From the NCBI RefSeq assembly GCF_003269275.1, contig NZ_QLTS01000007.1:1-64000 (forward strand): a stretch of DNA of 64,000 nucleotides, written 5' to 3'. The DNA is from Phascolarctobacterium faecium DSM 14760 (GTDB lineage Bacteria; Bacillota; Negativicutes; Acidaminococcales; Acidaminococcaceae). Shown here one piece after another: positions 27,108 to 36,259 of the stretch (within the stretch, counting starts at the first letter, position 1; each line of letters begins with the position of its first letter). Below the pieces are notes generated by a model that was given only the letters and a program-made list of their open reading frames with translations, did not search any database and had not been told where the DNA came from. A program made the position numbers and the translations under genes.

Positions 27108-28106
27108 TCTGTTCAAGATTTTACCTATATTTTTTATAGAAATAGAAATCTTTCCATCAGGGTTGCTGACAAATTCGATATAATCGTTATTTTCCAGGCA
27201 TTCAGCCGGCACGATGATCTCGATCCCAGTATCGGTTTTGATCTTCATTGACTTACTCATGCGCAGAGCATAATTTTTATCAACCGGTACCTGCTCAGGA
27301 AGCTTCGCTTCTTCCAGGCCTTTTTGCAGCTCCTGCTGCAGAACCTCTGAATCAGAAAACACCTCTTTTACCAACGCTGCTGTTTCCAGTTTACTGTCAG
27401 TTTCAGCTGTTTCCGCCAGATAGCTTTTGACCTTAGCAACGGCTTCTGTGCTGCTGTACCCGTAGTTTTCAGCGATCTGTCCTGCCATTTCCGTTACCAG
27501 CTTCACTGTTTCCCTCGTTGAGGTGTTAGTGCTGCACTGCAAAATACGCTGCGGCAAAATATAGACATCTTCTCCGCCTATACTGCGTTTTTTATCAGCA
27601 AAACGCAGCTCGCCGCTGGCAACATTAACTAAAGCAAAGGTATTGACCTTCTGCACCGGATTAGGCAGGATTGCATAGTGGCGAATGATCTCATTGCGTA
27701 CGGCAGTGCCATCGTTGACTACCTGATGGGTATACGCGGGCCGGCTGCCATAAAGCATCACTCCCAAATAACGCTCCGTTTCGATCGTAAAATCGCAAAC
27801 TACGACATCGACTATATCTGTCTCACCAGCATCTGTAAGGCAGGTATCCAGATCCTTGCAGATGCCGGCGCTGAAATCAGAGAAAGTGATATGCTCATCC
27901 AAATAATTTGATGCCGTTTGACTGAAAATGCTCTCAGGCAGGAACTGACCCGTTTTAGCCGACGCGTCCTTGAATAATTTATCGATATGCCCCGCCAGAA
28001 AATCATAAGTACCAGGCGCGCCCATATCCAGCTCTGCACCAGAATAGATGGTAGCCCCTGAATTAAAATCCATAATATGCAAAATCGCTTTGCTGATAAC
28101 TATCAT
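27105..28106 (-). CDS. Nucleoid-associated protein, NdpA/YejK family
   Basis: 333 residues. Family hallmarks are the start I-x-x-AILHIMDFN, a mid region with FALVNVASGELRFADKKRS, and the C-terminal YALRMSKSMKIKTDTGIEI. NdpA proteins are nucleoid-associated DNA-binding proteins whose mechanism is poorly known. Length matches the family. GGTG lies close to the ATG. It is a single gene, convergent with the zinc-ribbon protein, sharing the bidirectional terminator. Confidence 0.85.
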   Translation of the reverse strand: MIVISKAILHIMDFNSGATIYSGAELDMGAPGTYDFLAGHIDKLFKDASAKTGQFLPESIFSQTASNYLDEHITFSDFSAGICKDLDTCLTDAGETDIVDVVVCDFTIETERYLGVMLYGSRPAYTHQVVNDGTAVRNEIIRHYAILPNPVQKVNTFALVNVASGELRFADKKRSIGGEDVYILPQRILQCSTNTSTRETVKLVTEMAGQIAENYGYSSTEAVAKVKSYLAETAETDSKLETAALVKEVFSDSEVLQQELQKGLEEAKLPEQVPVDKNYALRMSKSMKIKTDTGIEIIVPAECLENNDYIEFVSNPDGKISISIKNIGKILNR

Positions 28107-28279
28107 TTTTTCACCAACTTTTTTAAACTCGTAGTGCTATTATACCACAAGGGTATGTATTCTCACCAGGCTCGAAACTTTGCCAAATGTTCACAATACT
28201 AAGACAAATGCCCTTTATAGCCTGCCGGTTATGTGATAAAATAAAAGCAGTTTATAAATATTATACGGGAGCAAAAACA

Positions 28280-29425
28280 ATGGAACGTCAACGATTCCTG
28301 CCGTTGCTGGCAGTCATTATCTTTATCTGGGTCCTCTGGCGTTATGAAGCGGCGCTGGCCCTGCTCGGCTTCTTCTGCAATTTAATCATGCCTTTTATCA
28401 TCGGCGGCTGCCTGGCATTTATCGTCAATGTTCCTTTGGTGCATATCGAACGCCTCTGGCAAAAACTGTTTGCACGCTTTTCTTCAGACTGGCCCCAAAA
28501 AATCAAACGTCCGGTCTGTCTGATCTTCACCCTGACTCTTATTATTGGCATCGTTCTGATCGGCGGGCTCAAAATTGGCCCCGATCTGCACCAAAGCTTT
28601 AATATGATCGTAAAAACACTGCCTAAAGCATCTGCCGAACTGACCGTCTCCCTTAAAGAAAGATGGTCCGAACTTGCCCTTTCGCCTGACACACTGGATT
28701 ACCTGCAATCGCAATGGTCAGAACTGCTGCGTGCTGTAGACAGCTACTGGGAAAATAATAAAACAACTTTATTCTATAATACATTAAATATCACGACATC
28801 CCTGATCTCACTGGTCAGCAATATTGTTATCGGCGTCGTTTTTGCGGTTTACCTGTTGCTGAATAAAGAAACAATCTCCCGGCAAACCCGTAATATGATT
28901 TTAGCATTCTGCAGCGGTAAACGCGCGGCTTACCTGCTTGATCTAGGCAGTGCCGCTCATACTATTTTCTCCGGTTACATCGGCGGTCAGCTGCTCGAAG
29001 CTTTCTGCCTGGGATTATTATGCCTCGCCGGGATGCTGCTTTTAGGGCTGCCCTATGCTCTGTCAATTTCGGTCATCGTTGGCTTTCTGGCTATTATCCC
29101 GATCATCGGCACTATCATCAGCGCCCTTTTAGGTCTTATTCTTATTGGGCTCGCCGCCCCCGGCAAAATCTGGCTGTTTATTCTTTTCTTCTTCGTACTG
29201 CAGCGTATCGAAGGCGATATCCTTTATCCTAAAATCGTCGGCAAATCTGTTGGTTTATCCGAGATCTGGGTTTTGGCAGCAATTACTGTCGGCGGCAGTC
29301 TTTACGGTGTTTTAGGCATCATCGTCAGCGTGCCTGTTGCTTCGGTTATAGCCTACATATTATCTGACAGTGTGAAAAAGCGTCTGCAGCAGAAAAACAT
29401 TGACTTTGAACAGCAAAATCCATAA
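28280..29425 (+). CDS. AI-2E family transporter (PerM/YdiK-like)
   Basis: A 381-residue membrane protein with about eight helices. N-terminal helices (LLAVIIFIWVLW) precede an extracytoplasmic loop (about 110-180) and the conserved C-terminal block IPIIGTIISALLGLILIGLA with IEGDILYPKIVGKSVGLSEIWVL. Named for AI-2 export, most members have unproven substrates, and some act as Na+/H+ or other antiporters. The ATG at 28280 is chosen from a GGGAG nearby. It stands alone, followed by a terminator. Confidence 0.88.
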   Translation: MERQRFLPLLAVIIFIWVLWRYEAALALLGFFCNLIMPFIIGGCLAFIVNVPLVHIERLWQKLFARFSSDWPQKIKRPVCLIFTLTLIIGIVLIGGLKIGPDLHQSFNMIVKTLPKASAELTVSLKERWSELALSPDTLDYLQSQWSELLRAVDSYWENNKTTLFYNTLNITTSLISLVSNIVIGVVFAVYLLLNKETISRQTRNMILAFCSGKRAAYLLDLGSAAHTIFSGYIGGQLLEAFCLGLLCLAGMLLLGLPYALSISVIVGFLAIIPIIGTIISALLGLILIGLAAPGKIWLFILFFFVLQRIEGDILYPKIVGKSVGLSEIWVLAAITVGGSLYGVLGIIVSVPVASVIAYILSDSVKKRLQQKNIDFEQQNP

Positions 29426-29453
29426 ATATCCAAAAACTACTTTGTTGTTTTTA

Positions 29454-29493
29454 TAAAAAAGGCTCTTCGCAATAATCGCGAAGAGCCTTTTCC
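29454..29493. terminator. Bidirectional terminator ending the decarboxylase-porin operon
   Basis: AAAAGGCTCTTCGC pairs with GCGAAGAGCCTTTT around a short loop, with A and T runs on each side. It serves both the AI-2E gene (plus) and the porin gene (minus). Confidence 0.9.
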
Positions 29494-29507
29494 TATCATA
29501 CTTTAAA

Positions 29508-30757
29508 TCAAAAAATATAATATAACTGTGTCCACATCATTCTATCCTTAATATTATTATTATCAGCACCCTGGTAGTCAAAATAGTTAAAAGCCGCCAT
29601 AACATTACGAGCAACAGTATAATTGACCCCTATTTCATATCCCTTTATACCTGCATAACCAGTTACCAACTCCCTATTTGTTCTCGTATCATACATTTTA
29701 TTAACATCCATATCGCTTGTATGATCATAAATAGTAGCTGCCGGCTGATCATAATAAGCCACATAAGTTCCCCATGAGCCTGGATTATTATATTTTGCGC
29801 CTTTATAATCCAATCTTGCCGCCCAACCAGCTTTACTGTAACCCTGTTCAGGTAATACAGGTTTATCTGCTTTTAAATATTCCGCATACAAAATAGTACT
29901 CTTATCAAATTTATACCCTAACCCTACTGTATAAACATCATTTTTTTGGTAAGCAACTGTATTCCCGTCATAAATTGCTTCTGGGTGATAGTAAGCCGCC
30001 TGTGCAAATATTTTTTTATTTACAGGATAAGCTAAATGAAGGCCGTATAATTTCTCATTGCTTTCCTTAGTCGTAACCATATTGGCAAACTGGCCTACAA
30101 AAGCACTGGCTTTCAAAACGTTTCCGACATCTACTTTCAATGCTTTGATATTAGTAGCGACCGCATAGAAGCCATAACCAGACTTAAAAAACTGTCGGCC
30201 TGCTGTTATCTTTACGCCATTTAAGTTTCCATGCACATAAGCACGTTTAAATAAAGTATTTTCATCACCACTATCGTTCCTAAAATTCTGCGTGTTTTCC
30301 AACATTGCGCCATATTCCCACTGATCATTGATCTTTCCGTTTATGAATAATCGCGTCCGCAGTTCATCATGACTTCTACTTTTGCTATTTTTGAAAGCAT
30401 AATCAGCAATCCTAATCTCACCTGTGATTTTTACATTATCAGACTGTTCCTCCAGATTACTCACACGAATGCCTAAATTATCAAGTTCTTCTGCAAATTC
30501 AGCAGCCAGTCGGTCTACATCTGCCCCTTTTGCCATCGCTTTAGCAACAATCTGTGCCATTTCATAGCGTGTAATCAGTCTATCACCGCCATAATGTCCA
30601 TTATTATAACCTTCAATAATACCAGCATCAACAAGCTTATTAATGGAATTATAAGCCCAATGTCCTTCAGGAACATCCGTAAACGGATTATTCGCTGCTG
30701 CTAATCCAGTAATTCCCGTCAACAAGACTGCTAAAATACCTATTCTGATTTTTTCAT
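29508..30757 (-). CDS. SLH-domain outer-membrane porin, start codon out of frame by one base
   Basis: About 415 residues. A signal peptide (IRIGILAVLLTGITGLAAA) precedes one SLH domain (NPFTDVPEGHWAYNSINKLV through ITRYEMAQIVAKAM). A short coiled region (VDRLAAEFAEELDNLG) leads into a beta-barrel ending in Phe. This architecture is characteristic of Negativicutes porins, whose SLH domain anchors the outer membrane to the wall. AGGGAGGG lies just upstream of ATG 30757. That ATG is followed by A6 and reads MKKSE-stop. One more A would give MKKIRIGIL. The in-frame alternative at 30812 lacks a ribosome site and overlaps the gene before. Terminal gene of the UbiD operon. Confidence 0.85.
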
Positions 30758-30769
30758 TTTTATCCCTCC

Positions 30770-31129
30770 CTAAATTATCTTTCTCAGCTTTTTTATAAGA
30801 ATTTTTATGCATTGTTCAAAGTTTCTTACCAATAATTCAATTTCTTCCTTCTCTGCATTATCAATATGTATCCCAACACTTACTGTAGCAACACAAGAGA
30901 ATAAAGAAGTCAATTTCTTAGCTGTATCCTCAGCTAACGCCCCTTCTTTATGCCTGTCTATGACGGTAAGGTTTGCTTCTATATTTTTTCCTAAAAGAAA
31001 CGCTATTGCACATGCCCCTATATGACCTTTACTTCCACCAACTACAGAAACATTTAAATCCTCCCCACATAAAAAACAGTTACTGATAATTCTATATTTC
31101 CCGCTACCGTAGCCACATTTTATAACCAC
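30770..31129 (-). CDS. LpdD-like protein (UbiD decarboxylase accessory)
   Basis: 119 residues from a GTG at 31129 that directly follows the ubiX stop, with GGAAGGGG upstream. It resembles LpdD of the Lactobacillus plantarum gallate decarboxylase: a VVGGSKGHIGA segment, a DRHKEGALAEDTAKKL segment (LpdD has HDGRFHKD-like residues here) and VSVGIHIDNAEKEEIELL (LpdD: TAGIHVNQITKAQI). LpdD-like proteins are thought to help UbiD enzymes, possibly with prenylated-flavin handling. The presence of ubiX and ubiD in the same operon supports this. The homology is recognised from memory and was not searched. Confidence 0.7.
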   Translation of the reverse strand: MVIKCGYGSGKYRIISNCFLCGEDLNVSVVGGSKGHIGACAIAFLLGKNIEANLTVIDRHKEGALAEDTAKKLTSLFSCVATVSVGIHIDNAEKEEIELLVRNFEQCIKILIKKLRKII

Positions 31130-31130
31130 T

Positions 31131-31694
31131 TTATTCACACCCCTTCCAAGGAATGAATTTCTCATAGTTAAGTCCAAATTGCATTAAAATTTTACCTAAT
31201 ATGTGATTTATCTGCTGTTCAACAGTAATGTCTTGATTATAAAAGGTTAACAGCGGCGGTATAATAACACAATTAAGTTCTGCTGCCTTAACTAGATTTT
31301 GCAGATGAATCTTGCCCAGAGGCATTTCTCTTGGAACTAATACTACCTTACGATGTTCTTTTAAACACACATCCGCACTCCGCAGCAGCAAATTTTCAGC
31401 ATAGCCATGGACGATACCGGCTAAAGTTTTCATGCTGCAAGGGACAATTACCATTCCATCTGTAGTAAATGATCCACTTGCAATAAGTGCTCCCAAGTTA
31501 TTATTGGCATAAGAAAAATCCGCTAACTTTAAAACCTCAGCAATATCCAGCGTAGTTTCCAATGCAAAATTTTTTATAGCACCTTCTGTTATTACCAAAT
31601 GCGTTTCTATATCAGTGTAACTTTTTAAAATTTGCAGCAACTTATAACCAAGCCAAACACCGCTGGCACCCGAAATACCTATCACCAGCCTCAT
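31131..31694 (-). CDS. ubiX: UbiX-family flavin prenyltransferase
   Basis: 187 residues. Family motifs are the N-terminal GISGASGVWLGYKLL (FMN-binding), PCSMKTLAGIVHGYAENLL in the middle, and RKVVLVPREMPLGKIHL with the dimethylallyl-phosphate-binding Arg. It makes prenylated FMN, the cofactor of UbiD decarboxylases. UbiD is encoded two genes upstream. It is separated by 13 bases from the transporter gene and by one base from the LpdD-like start, so it is part of a tight operon. Confidence 0.95.
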   Translation of the reverse strand: MRLVIGISGASGVWLGYKLLQILKSYTDIETHLVITEGAIKNFALETTLDIAEVLKLADFSYANNNLGALIASGSFTTDGMVIVPCSMKTLAGIVHGYAENLLLRSADVCLKEHRKVVLVPREMPLGKIHLQNLVKAAELNCVIIPPLLTFYNQDITVEQQINHILGKILMQFGLNYEKFIPWKGCE

Positions 31695-31707
31695 AATCTC
31701 ACTCTCC

Positions 31708-33090
31708 TCATTTATCCAATAAACCTATGTACAGCCAGTAAGGATATGTAACAACTGTCATAAATATAATACCTGCTACAACTCTGAACACCATAACTTT
31801 GATTAGATGCGTAAGCTTCAGATAACCAAATCCATATACTAGCATTAACGGTGCTATCTCATAAGGAAACAATGCCTGGTTAAATCCCATGATCATAGAA
31901 TATCCGCCTATAGTAGCGGAATATCCTAAATTACTGCATAAATTAGCTATAGGGATCATCAAAGTTGCAATTAATGCCAGTGGATTAAGTAAAAAATTAG
32001 CTAATATAGAAAAAATATAGATGCTCATTACCAGCTCGTAGCTGTTCATTTGTTCAAAATACGGTTGCACAAAATTTATTACACTTTCTGTAATGCCGAT
32101 ACTAGATGCAACAGCTCCAATAGTTACAGCTCCAGCTAAAAAAAATACTACTTTAAATTGTATTTTGCTGAAGTCATCTGATTTGAGCAGCCCTATCCCA
32201 GGAAAAAAGCCCAAGCACCCTATTCCCAACATAAGTACTCCTTCAGGCAATTTATGCCACGAAGAAAAAATCAATAATATCAGTAATGCCGTGATCAATG
32301 TCACAGTCTTTTTTTCATCGATAGTTATCTTTCCCAATTTCCTATATTCAATTTTTAAATATTCTTTATTTAAATTCAAATGCTGTGGTCTCAGAATATA
32401 AATTAAAGGTATTGATATCAGCATCCATAATATCCCAGGAATGAACATATCCTTAGCCCAAGCTAACCATGTTATTTTCACCCCCAGGTATTGCTCTAAA
32501 ATCCCCGCCGTTAGTATACTGTCAGTAGATGCTGTCATAAACGCCATTTTAGGAGACCATAAAGCGAAAAACACTACCAGCATCAAAGCTGATGCTGTCG
32601 CACTTTTTGCCTCAACCTTCAGCACCTTGCAAATACCTATGACAACTGGTACCAATAAAGCAACCTTAGCCATAATAGAAGGTATTAATGGCGTAAAAAT
32701 CGTGCATGTAAGTACTATCCCCCAAACAATCCCTTTTAAACTTCCTTTGGTCAAAAGCAGTGACTTATAAGCTATGCGTAATACCAAGCCAGATTTTACA
32801 ATCATCCCACCTATCATCAAACCTCCCAAAGTTATCCAGGGAGTACTGGTTGTCCATGCAGAAAATGCAGTTGCATAATTTGTTATATCAAACAGTATAT
32901 ATAGGCCCGGGAGCATTATTGCAACAATTTCCTCTGGCAGCAATTCAAACATCCACATCATAATCGCCCATAAAGTCACGGCTAAATATTTCTGAAAAAC
33001 ATTGCTGATAGAGCAGAAAAATGGCAACAAAACAACGATAAATGAACATATCCATTTTATTTTGTGCAGAGATAAATTATTCCACTTCAT
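31708..33090 (-). CDS. DASS/SLC13-family anion transporter
   Basis: A 460-residue membrane protein with about 12 helices. It has divalent-anion:Na+ symporter features: paired hairpin regions around TSTPWITLGGLMIGGMIVKSG and the repeat-related FFLAGAVTIGAVASSIGI, plus SNP-like NPLALIATLMIPIANL in the C-terminal half. Such carriers move dicarboxylates, sulfate or tartrate, with Na+ or by antiport. Its place between ubiD and ubiX suggests it moves the decarboxylation substrate or product. Codon use is AT-rich. Confidence 0.8.
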   Translation of the reverse strand: MKWNNLSLHKIKWICSFIVVLLPFFCSISNVFQKYLAVTLWAIMMWMFELLPEEIVAIMLPGLYILFDITNYATAFSAWTTSTPWITLGGLMIGGMIVKSGLVLRIAYKSLLLTKGSLKGIVWGIVLTCTIFTPLIPSIMAKVALLVPVVIGICKVLKVEAKSATASALMLVVFFALWSPKMAFMTASTDSILTAGILEQYLGVKITWLAWAKDMFIPGILWMLISIPLIYILRPQHLNLNKEYLKIEYRKLGKITIDEKKTVTLITALLILLIFSSWHKLPEGVLMLGIGCLGFFPGIGLLKSDDFSKIQFKVVFFLAGAVTIGAVASSIGITESVINFVQPYFEQMNSYELVMSIYIFSILANFLLNPLALIATLMIPIANLCSNLGYSATIGGYSMIMGFNQALFPYEIAPLMLVYGFGYLKLTHLIKVMVFRVVAGIIFMTVVTYPYWLYIGLLDK

Positions 33091-33111
33091 ACAGCACCTT
33101 CTTTCTAAACA

Positions 33112-33147
33112 GAACAGGTCAGCAGTAGAAATTGCTGCCGACCTGTT
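33112..33147. other. Intergenic hairpin between ubiD and the DASS transporter
   Basis: AACAGGTC and GACCTGTT flank a further GCAG/CTGC helix. In the direction of the operon (minus) the hairpin is followed by only a weak T run, so partial termination or mRNA processing is more likely than a full stop. On the plus strand the T5 tail is better, but no plus gene precedes it. Confidence 0.5.
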
Positions 33148-33158
33148 TTTAGCGTCAA

Positions 33159-34535
33159 TTATCTTTCACTACTTATTTCAGGAAAAGAATAATCTTCCCA
33201 TCCGGCAACTTCGGCAACAGTAGCATATAATTTACCAAAAGGCATTGTCGCATCTATACCAATGGTAGAGTTCGTTTTTTCCTGTAAACTATCGCCGTGT
33301 GAAGAAGGATCTAATGGTGCAGAAGGAACGTTATTTACCAAAATAACATCTCTTCCAGGGTCTACGCGAAATGACAAAGCCCATTCTACTTCAGCAGAAT
33401 CATGAACATTAATGTCAGGATCAACAACCACAATCCATTTAGGTCTTACATTACTGGACATTGCTGATAAAATCACGTGCCGAGCCTCATTGGCATATCT
33501 TTGCTTCATTGCGATTACAGCATACAACTGAACTCCACCAGATGGAGTTACCGCCACATCAGTAATAGTAGGGAATTGTTTTTTCATCGCATTATAGAAC
33601 GATGCTTCTAAAGGAATGTTTTTTAAAATATGGTTTTCCGTAACAGGCTTTCCTGTAAGAAGCACCTGAAAATAGGGATCTTTACGATGAGTTATAGCTT
33701 TTACCCTTGCGATAGGTCTTTCGCTGGCAGGCGTCATATATCCAGTATATTCACCCAAAGGACCCTCACTGACCTCAGTTTCAAAATCAATCTCCAATTC
33801 AAAAACAAATTCTGCTGTAGCAGGAACCTCAACGTCAATAGTCCTGCATTTTACCAGTTCTACCGGTTGTCCCCGGAGGGCCCCAGCTAAACTCCAATCA
33901 TCCGTAGTATCAGGGACATTCTGGACCTGACAGGTATATGCAAGGACAGGATCAGTCCCAACAACCAATGCCATCTCAAATTTTTTCATACCTAAAGCTT
34001 TTGCTTTATTACAGTTTTTCCCAAGTCTGTGAAACGGCTGCGCCATAAAGCCAAAATAATCTTTACCTATAGCTTGAAACCTGTAATGTCCAAGATCAGC
34101 AATTCCAGTTTCAGGATCTTTGGAAATACTGATACCAGCAGTTAAATATGGCCCTCCATCCAACTCAGAAAATTTCGGAATAGGAAATTTTCCAAGATCA
34201 ACATCTTCACCTTCAATAATAATCTCCTGACACGGAGCGCTTTTTACCATAACAGGTGCTATTGGTCTGTCAATTGTTTCTGCAAACCAGGAAAGTACCG
34301 TATTATTTTGTGCATTCAAAGCTCTCAATGCTTTTTTTCTATTACCAAAAACTCCTCCTACTGCTGGATAATCAGTACCGTTATTCCTGAAAATAATTAC
34401 CGGTCCATTATTTGCATAGCTTTTTTTCAAGGCCTTGCCCATTTCTAAATTAACGTCAACATACCGATCTACCTCAATCAAATCATTTTCCTTGCGGCAG
34501 CTCTCCAAAAAATCTCTTAAATCATAAAATGCCAT
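33159..34535 (-). CDS. ubiD: UbiD-family decarboxylase (gallate decarboxylase-like)
   Basis: 458 residues. Prenyl-FMN-dependent non-oxidative decarboxylase. Visible landmarks are DLGHYRFQAIGKDYFG, with the probable catalytic Arg of HYRFQ, and EGPLGEYTGY, holding the two active-site Glu five residues apart. The C-terminal TIGIDATMPF is also present. Together with UbiX and an LpdD-like protein it matches the LpdBCD set of tannin-derived gallate/protocatechuate decarboxylases, but the substrate is inferred from that resemblance only. The ATG at 34535 has AAAGGAG upstream; an in-frame TTG overlaps that site. It is 24 bases after the permease gene. Confidence 0.93.
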   Translation of the reverse strand: MAFYDLRDFLESCRKENDLIEVDRYVDVNLEMGKALKKSYANNGPVIIFRNNGTDYPAVGGVFGNRKKALRALNAQNNTVLSWFAETIDRPIAPVMVKSAPCQEIIIEGEDVDLGKFPIPKFSELDGGPYLTAGISISKDPETGIADLGHYRFQAIGKDYFGFMAQPFHRLGKNCNKAKALGMKKFEMALVVGTDPVLAYTCQVQNVPDTTDDWSLAGALRGQPVELVKCRTIDVEVPATAEFVFELEIDFETEVSEGPLGEYTGYMTPASERPIARVKAITHRKDPYFQVLLTGKPVTENHILKNIPLEASFYNAMKKQFPTITDVAVTPSGGVQLYAVIAMKQRYANEARHVILSAMSSNVRPKWIVVVDPDINVHDSAEVEWALSFRVDPGRDVILVNNVPSAPLDPSSHGDSLQEKTNSTIGIDATMPFGKLYATVAEVAGWEDYSFPEISSER

Positions 34536-34559
34536 TATAAACTCAACTCCTTTCAATCA

Positions 34560-36056
34560 TCAAATAATAAACAGGGACATTACACAAATAATAAACAACT
34601 GTATTAATTGCCATTTAAAAGCCAGATTAAACATATCGCTATCTCTATTGGTAATATTCGCTAAAGAAGACGTAAATTGCAGCAATGATGGCTTCAACGG
34701 ATTTGCCGGCCCCATCGTAATCATCGCAGCCAGTCCGACTAAAACAGAAGCATTCACATGCAACATTTCAGAAGATGCCATCTGCATTTTCGAAAACATC
34801 GCACAAGCCGGTATGCCCTGTCCAAAAGCCATCCCTGCCAAAAAACCCAATCCAGACAACAACAGACCATAAACCGAACTGCCCCATTGCGTCATATGGC
34901 GTGCAAGTAATGTAATCTGTCCTGTATCCAGCATAAGATTTACCATTGCCCCTCCTAAAAATAAGGTGATCAACGAGGGCAGTCCTCTTTTAGAAGCAAT
35001 AATAAAATCTGCTGTAAAGGTACTGGTTTTCTTTATCGCAAAAACATAACACAGTAAAGCCGTAATCAAAATATATGTACCAGGAGTATTGATCAAATTA
35101 ATACTGACAGGTGCATATCCCCATAACGACAATTTAAATGCAGTTTTAGCCATAATAGCTTTCAACGGATAAGAAAATATTATTACGATAATAGAACCAA
35201 CGATCAATGGTAAGAAAGCTTTAAACGCTAACTTTTTAGAAATAATCTCCTTATCATTGGAAGTATTGCTGTAAGTCGCACCTTTTTTACTGTACAGCCA
35301 TAAAAATAAAAAACTTAATGTTGCCGCAGCAATCAAAGTCAAAATATATAATCGAGGAAATATCTGAGTAAACAGAATAACAGCAGACATATTTGCTGCT
35401 ATAGTTAAACAGGCTATATTGCGGTTATCACTGTTTTTTAAATCAAAATCAAGAATCTTAAAAAAACCTACTACAGAAACAATTATCATCGGCAGTGTCA
35501 ATAAACCCATAGTCTGGACGATTCCTTCAATAGGTAATTTTGTAACGCTGCTGGCAATTGTAGCAGCAATAAACAAACTTACGAACGCTATACTCCAGGA
35601 AAAATAAACCAAATAGCCAACAGCCGCACGAAAACCGTCAATACCCTGTCTGACCAGTCCTGGTATAGTAACAGGGTAAGTGGCAAACCCATTGAAGGCT
35701 CCTAAATAACCTCCTACTACTGAACATAATGTCACAGCTTTTCCCGTTTTACTTGGCAAAACCTGATCTAAGGTATTCAACAGCATATTCAAAGCACCTG
35801 TACTTCTAAAACATTGTCCAAAAATCTGTCCCGTCCACAAAACAAGAAATCCATTCCAAATGGTTATATTCCCCCATACAGACGCGGTCAACGTTTTTTG
35901 TACTGGCATATGAAAAAATACAACAACTGCAAAGATTTCCAAAAGCCATACATAAAGGCTCAAACGTAAAGCATTCATCTTAAAAACTAAAAAGCCCAGC
36001 AGTAAAATAACAAATGGTAGTAATGCTACTATAGTTTGCAAAAACTCATTATCCAT
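34560..36056 (-). CDS. Lactate-permease-family transporter
   Basis: A 498-residue membrane protein with about 13 helices resembling the LctP/LldP family. Seen are GYLGAFNGFATYPVTIPGLV in the first half, the long GFLAGMAFGQGIPACAMFSKM near the C terminus and GPANPLKPSLLQFTSS. The family imports lactate, glycolate or related hydroxy-acids with H+. It is the first gene of the decarboxylase operon, with GGAAGGAGG before the ATG. With a second, DASS-type carrier in the same operon, one may import and the other export the product. Confidence 0.72.
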   Translation of the reverse strand: MDNEFLQTIVALLPFVILLLGFLVFKMNALRLSLYVWLLEIFAVVVFFHMPVQKTLTASVWGNITIWNGFLVLWTGQIFGQCFRSTGALNMLLNTLDQVLPSKTGKAVTLCSVVGGYLGAFNGFATYPVTIPGLVRQGIDGFRAAVGYLVYFSWSIAFVSLFIAATIASSVTKLPIEGIVQTMGLLTLPMIIVSVVGFFKILDFDLKNSDNRNIACLTIAANMSAVILFTQIFPRLYILTLIAAATLSFLFLWLYSKKGATYSNTSNDKEIISKKLAFKAFLPLIVGSIIVIIFSYPLKAIMAKTAFKLSLWGYAPVSINLINTPGTYILITALLCYVFAIKKTSTFTADFIIASKRGLPSLITLFLGGAMVNLMLDTGQITLLARHMTQWGSSVYGLLLSGLGFLAGMAFGQGIPACAMFSKMQMASSEMLHVNASVLVGLAAMITMGPANPLKPSLLQFTSSLANITNRDSDMFNLAFKWQLIQLFIICVMSLFII

Positions 36057-36109
36057 ATAAAGAACCTCCTTCCATTTTGCTTATATTAACTGTCCTCCTT
36101 TCTGATTTC

Positions 36110-36177
36110 AGTATAATCAATTGTTTATAAAAATTCTGTCATTAACATTACATACTGTTTGTAGCCTATGCTACAAA
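36110..36177 (-). promoter_or_regulatory. Putative promoter of the decarboxylase operon with upstream palindromic operator
   Basis: The minus-strand -10 candidate TATACT is at 36110-36115. The perfect dyad TTTGTAGC-CTAT-GCTACAAA is at 36158-36177. Its centre lies roughly 62-64 bases upstream of the expected transcription start, a normal class I activator distance for CRP/FNR proteins. No good -35 is seen, as expected for an activated promoter. Confidence 0.6.
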
Positions 36178-36259
36178 TTTATTATCTGCTCCAAAACATA
36201 TAGAATTATATTTTTCTCAATGTTATAGTTAATATAAGGACAGAAAGGAGGCGATTCTT

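Noticed and set aside
29508-30812. Porin start at ATG 30812
   Set aside because: It would read through the real Shine-Dalgarno as codons, add a charged 21-residue extension before the signal peptide, and overlap the preceding gene. A one-base slip in the A run is the better explanation.
30770-31177. Earlier start (31177) for the LpdD-like gene
   Set aside because: It would overlap ubiX by 47 bases without a ribosome site. The GTG right after the ubiX stop has GGAAGGGG upstream.
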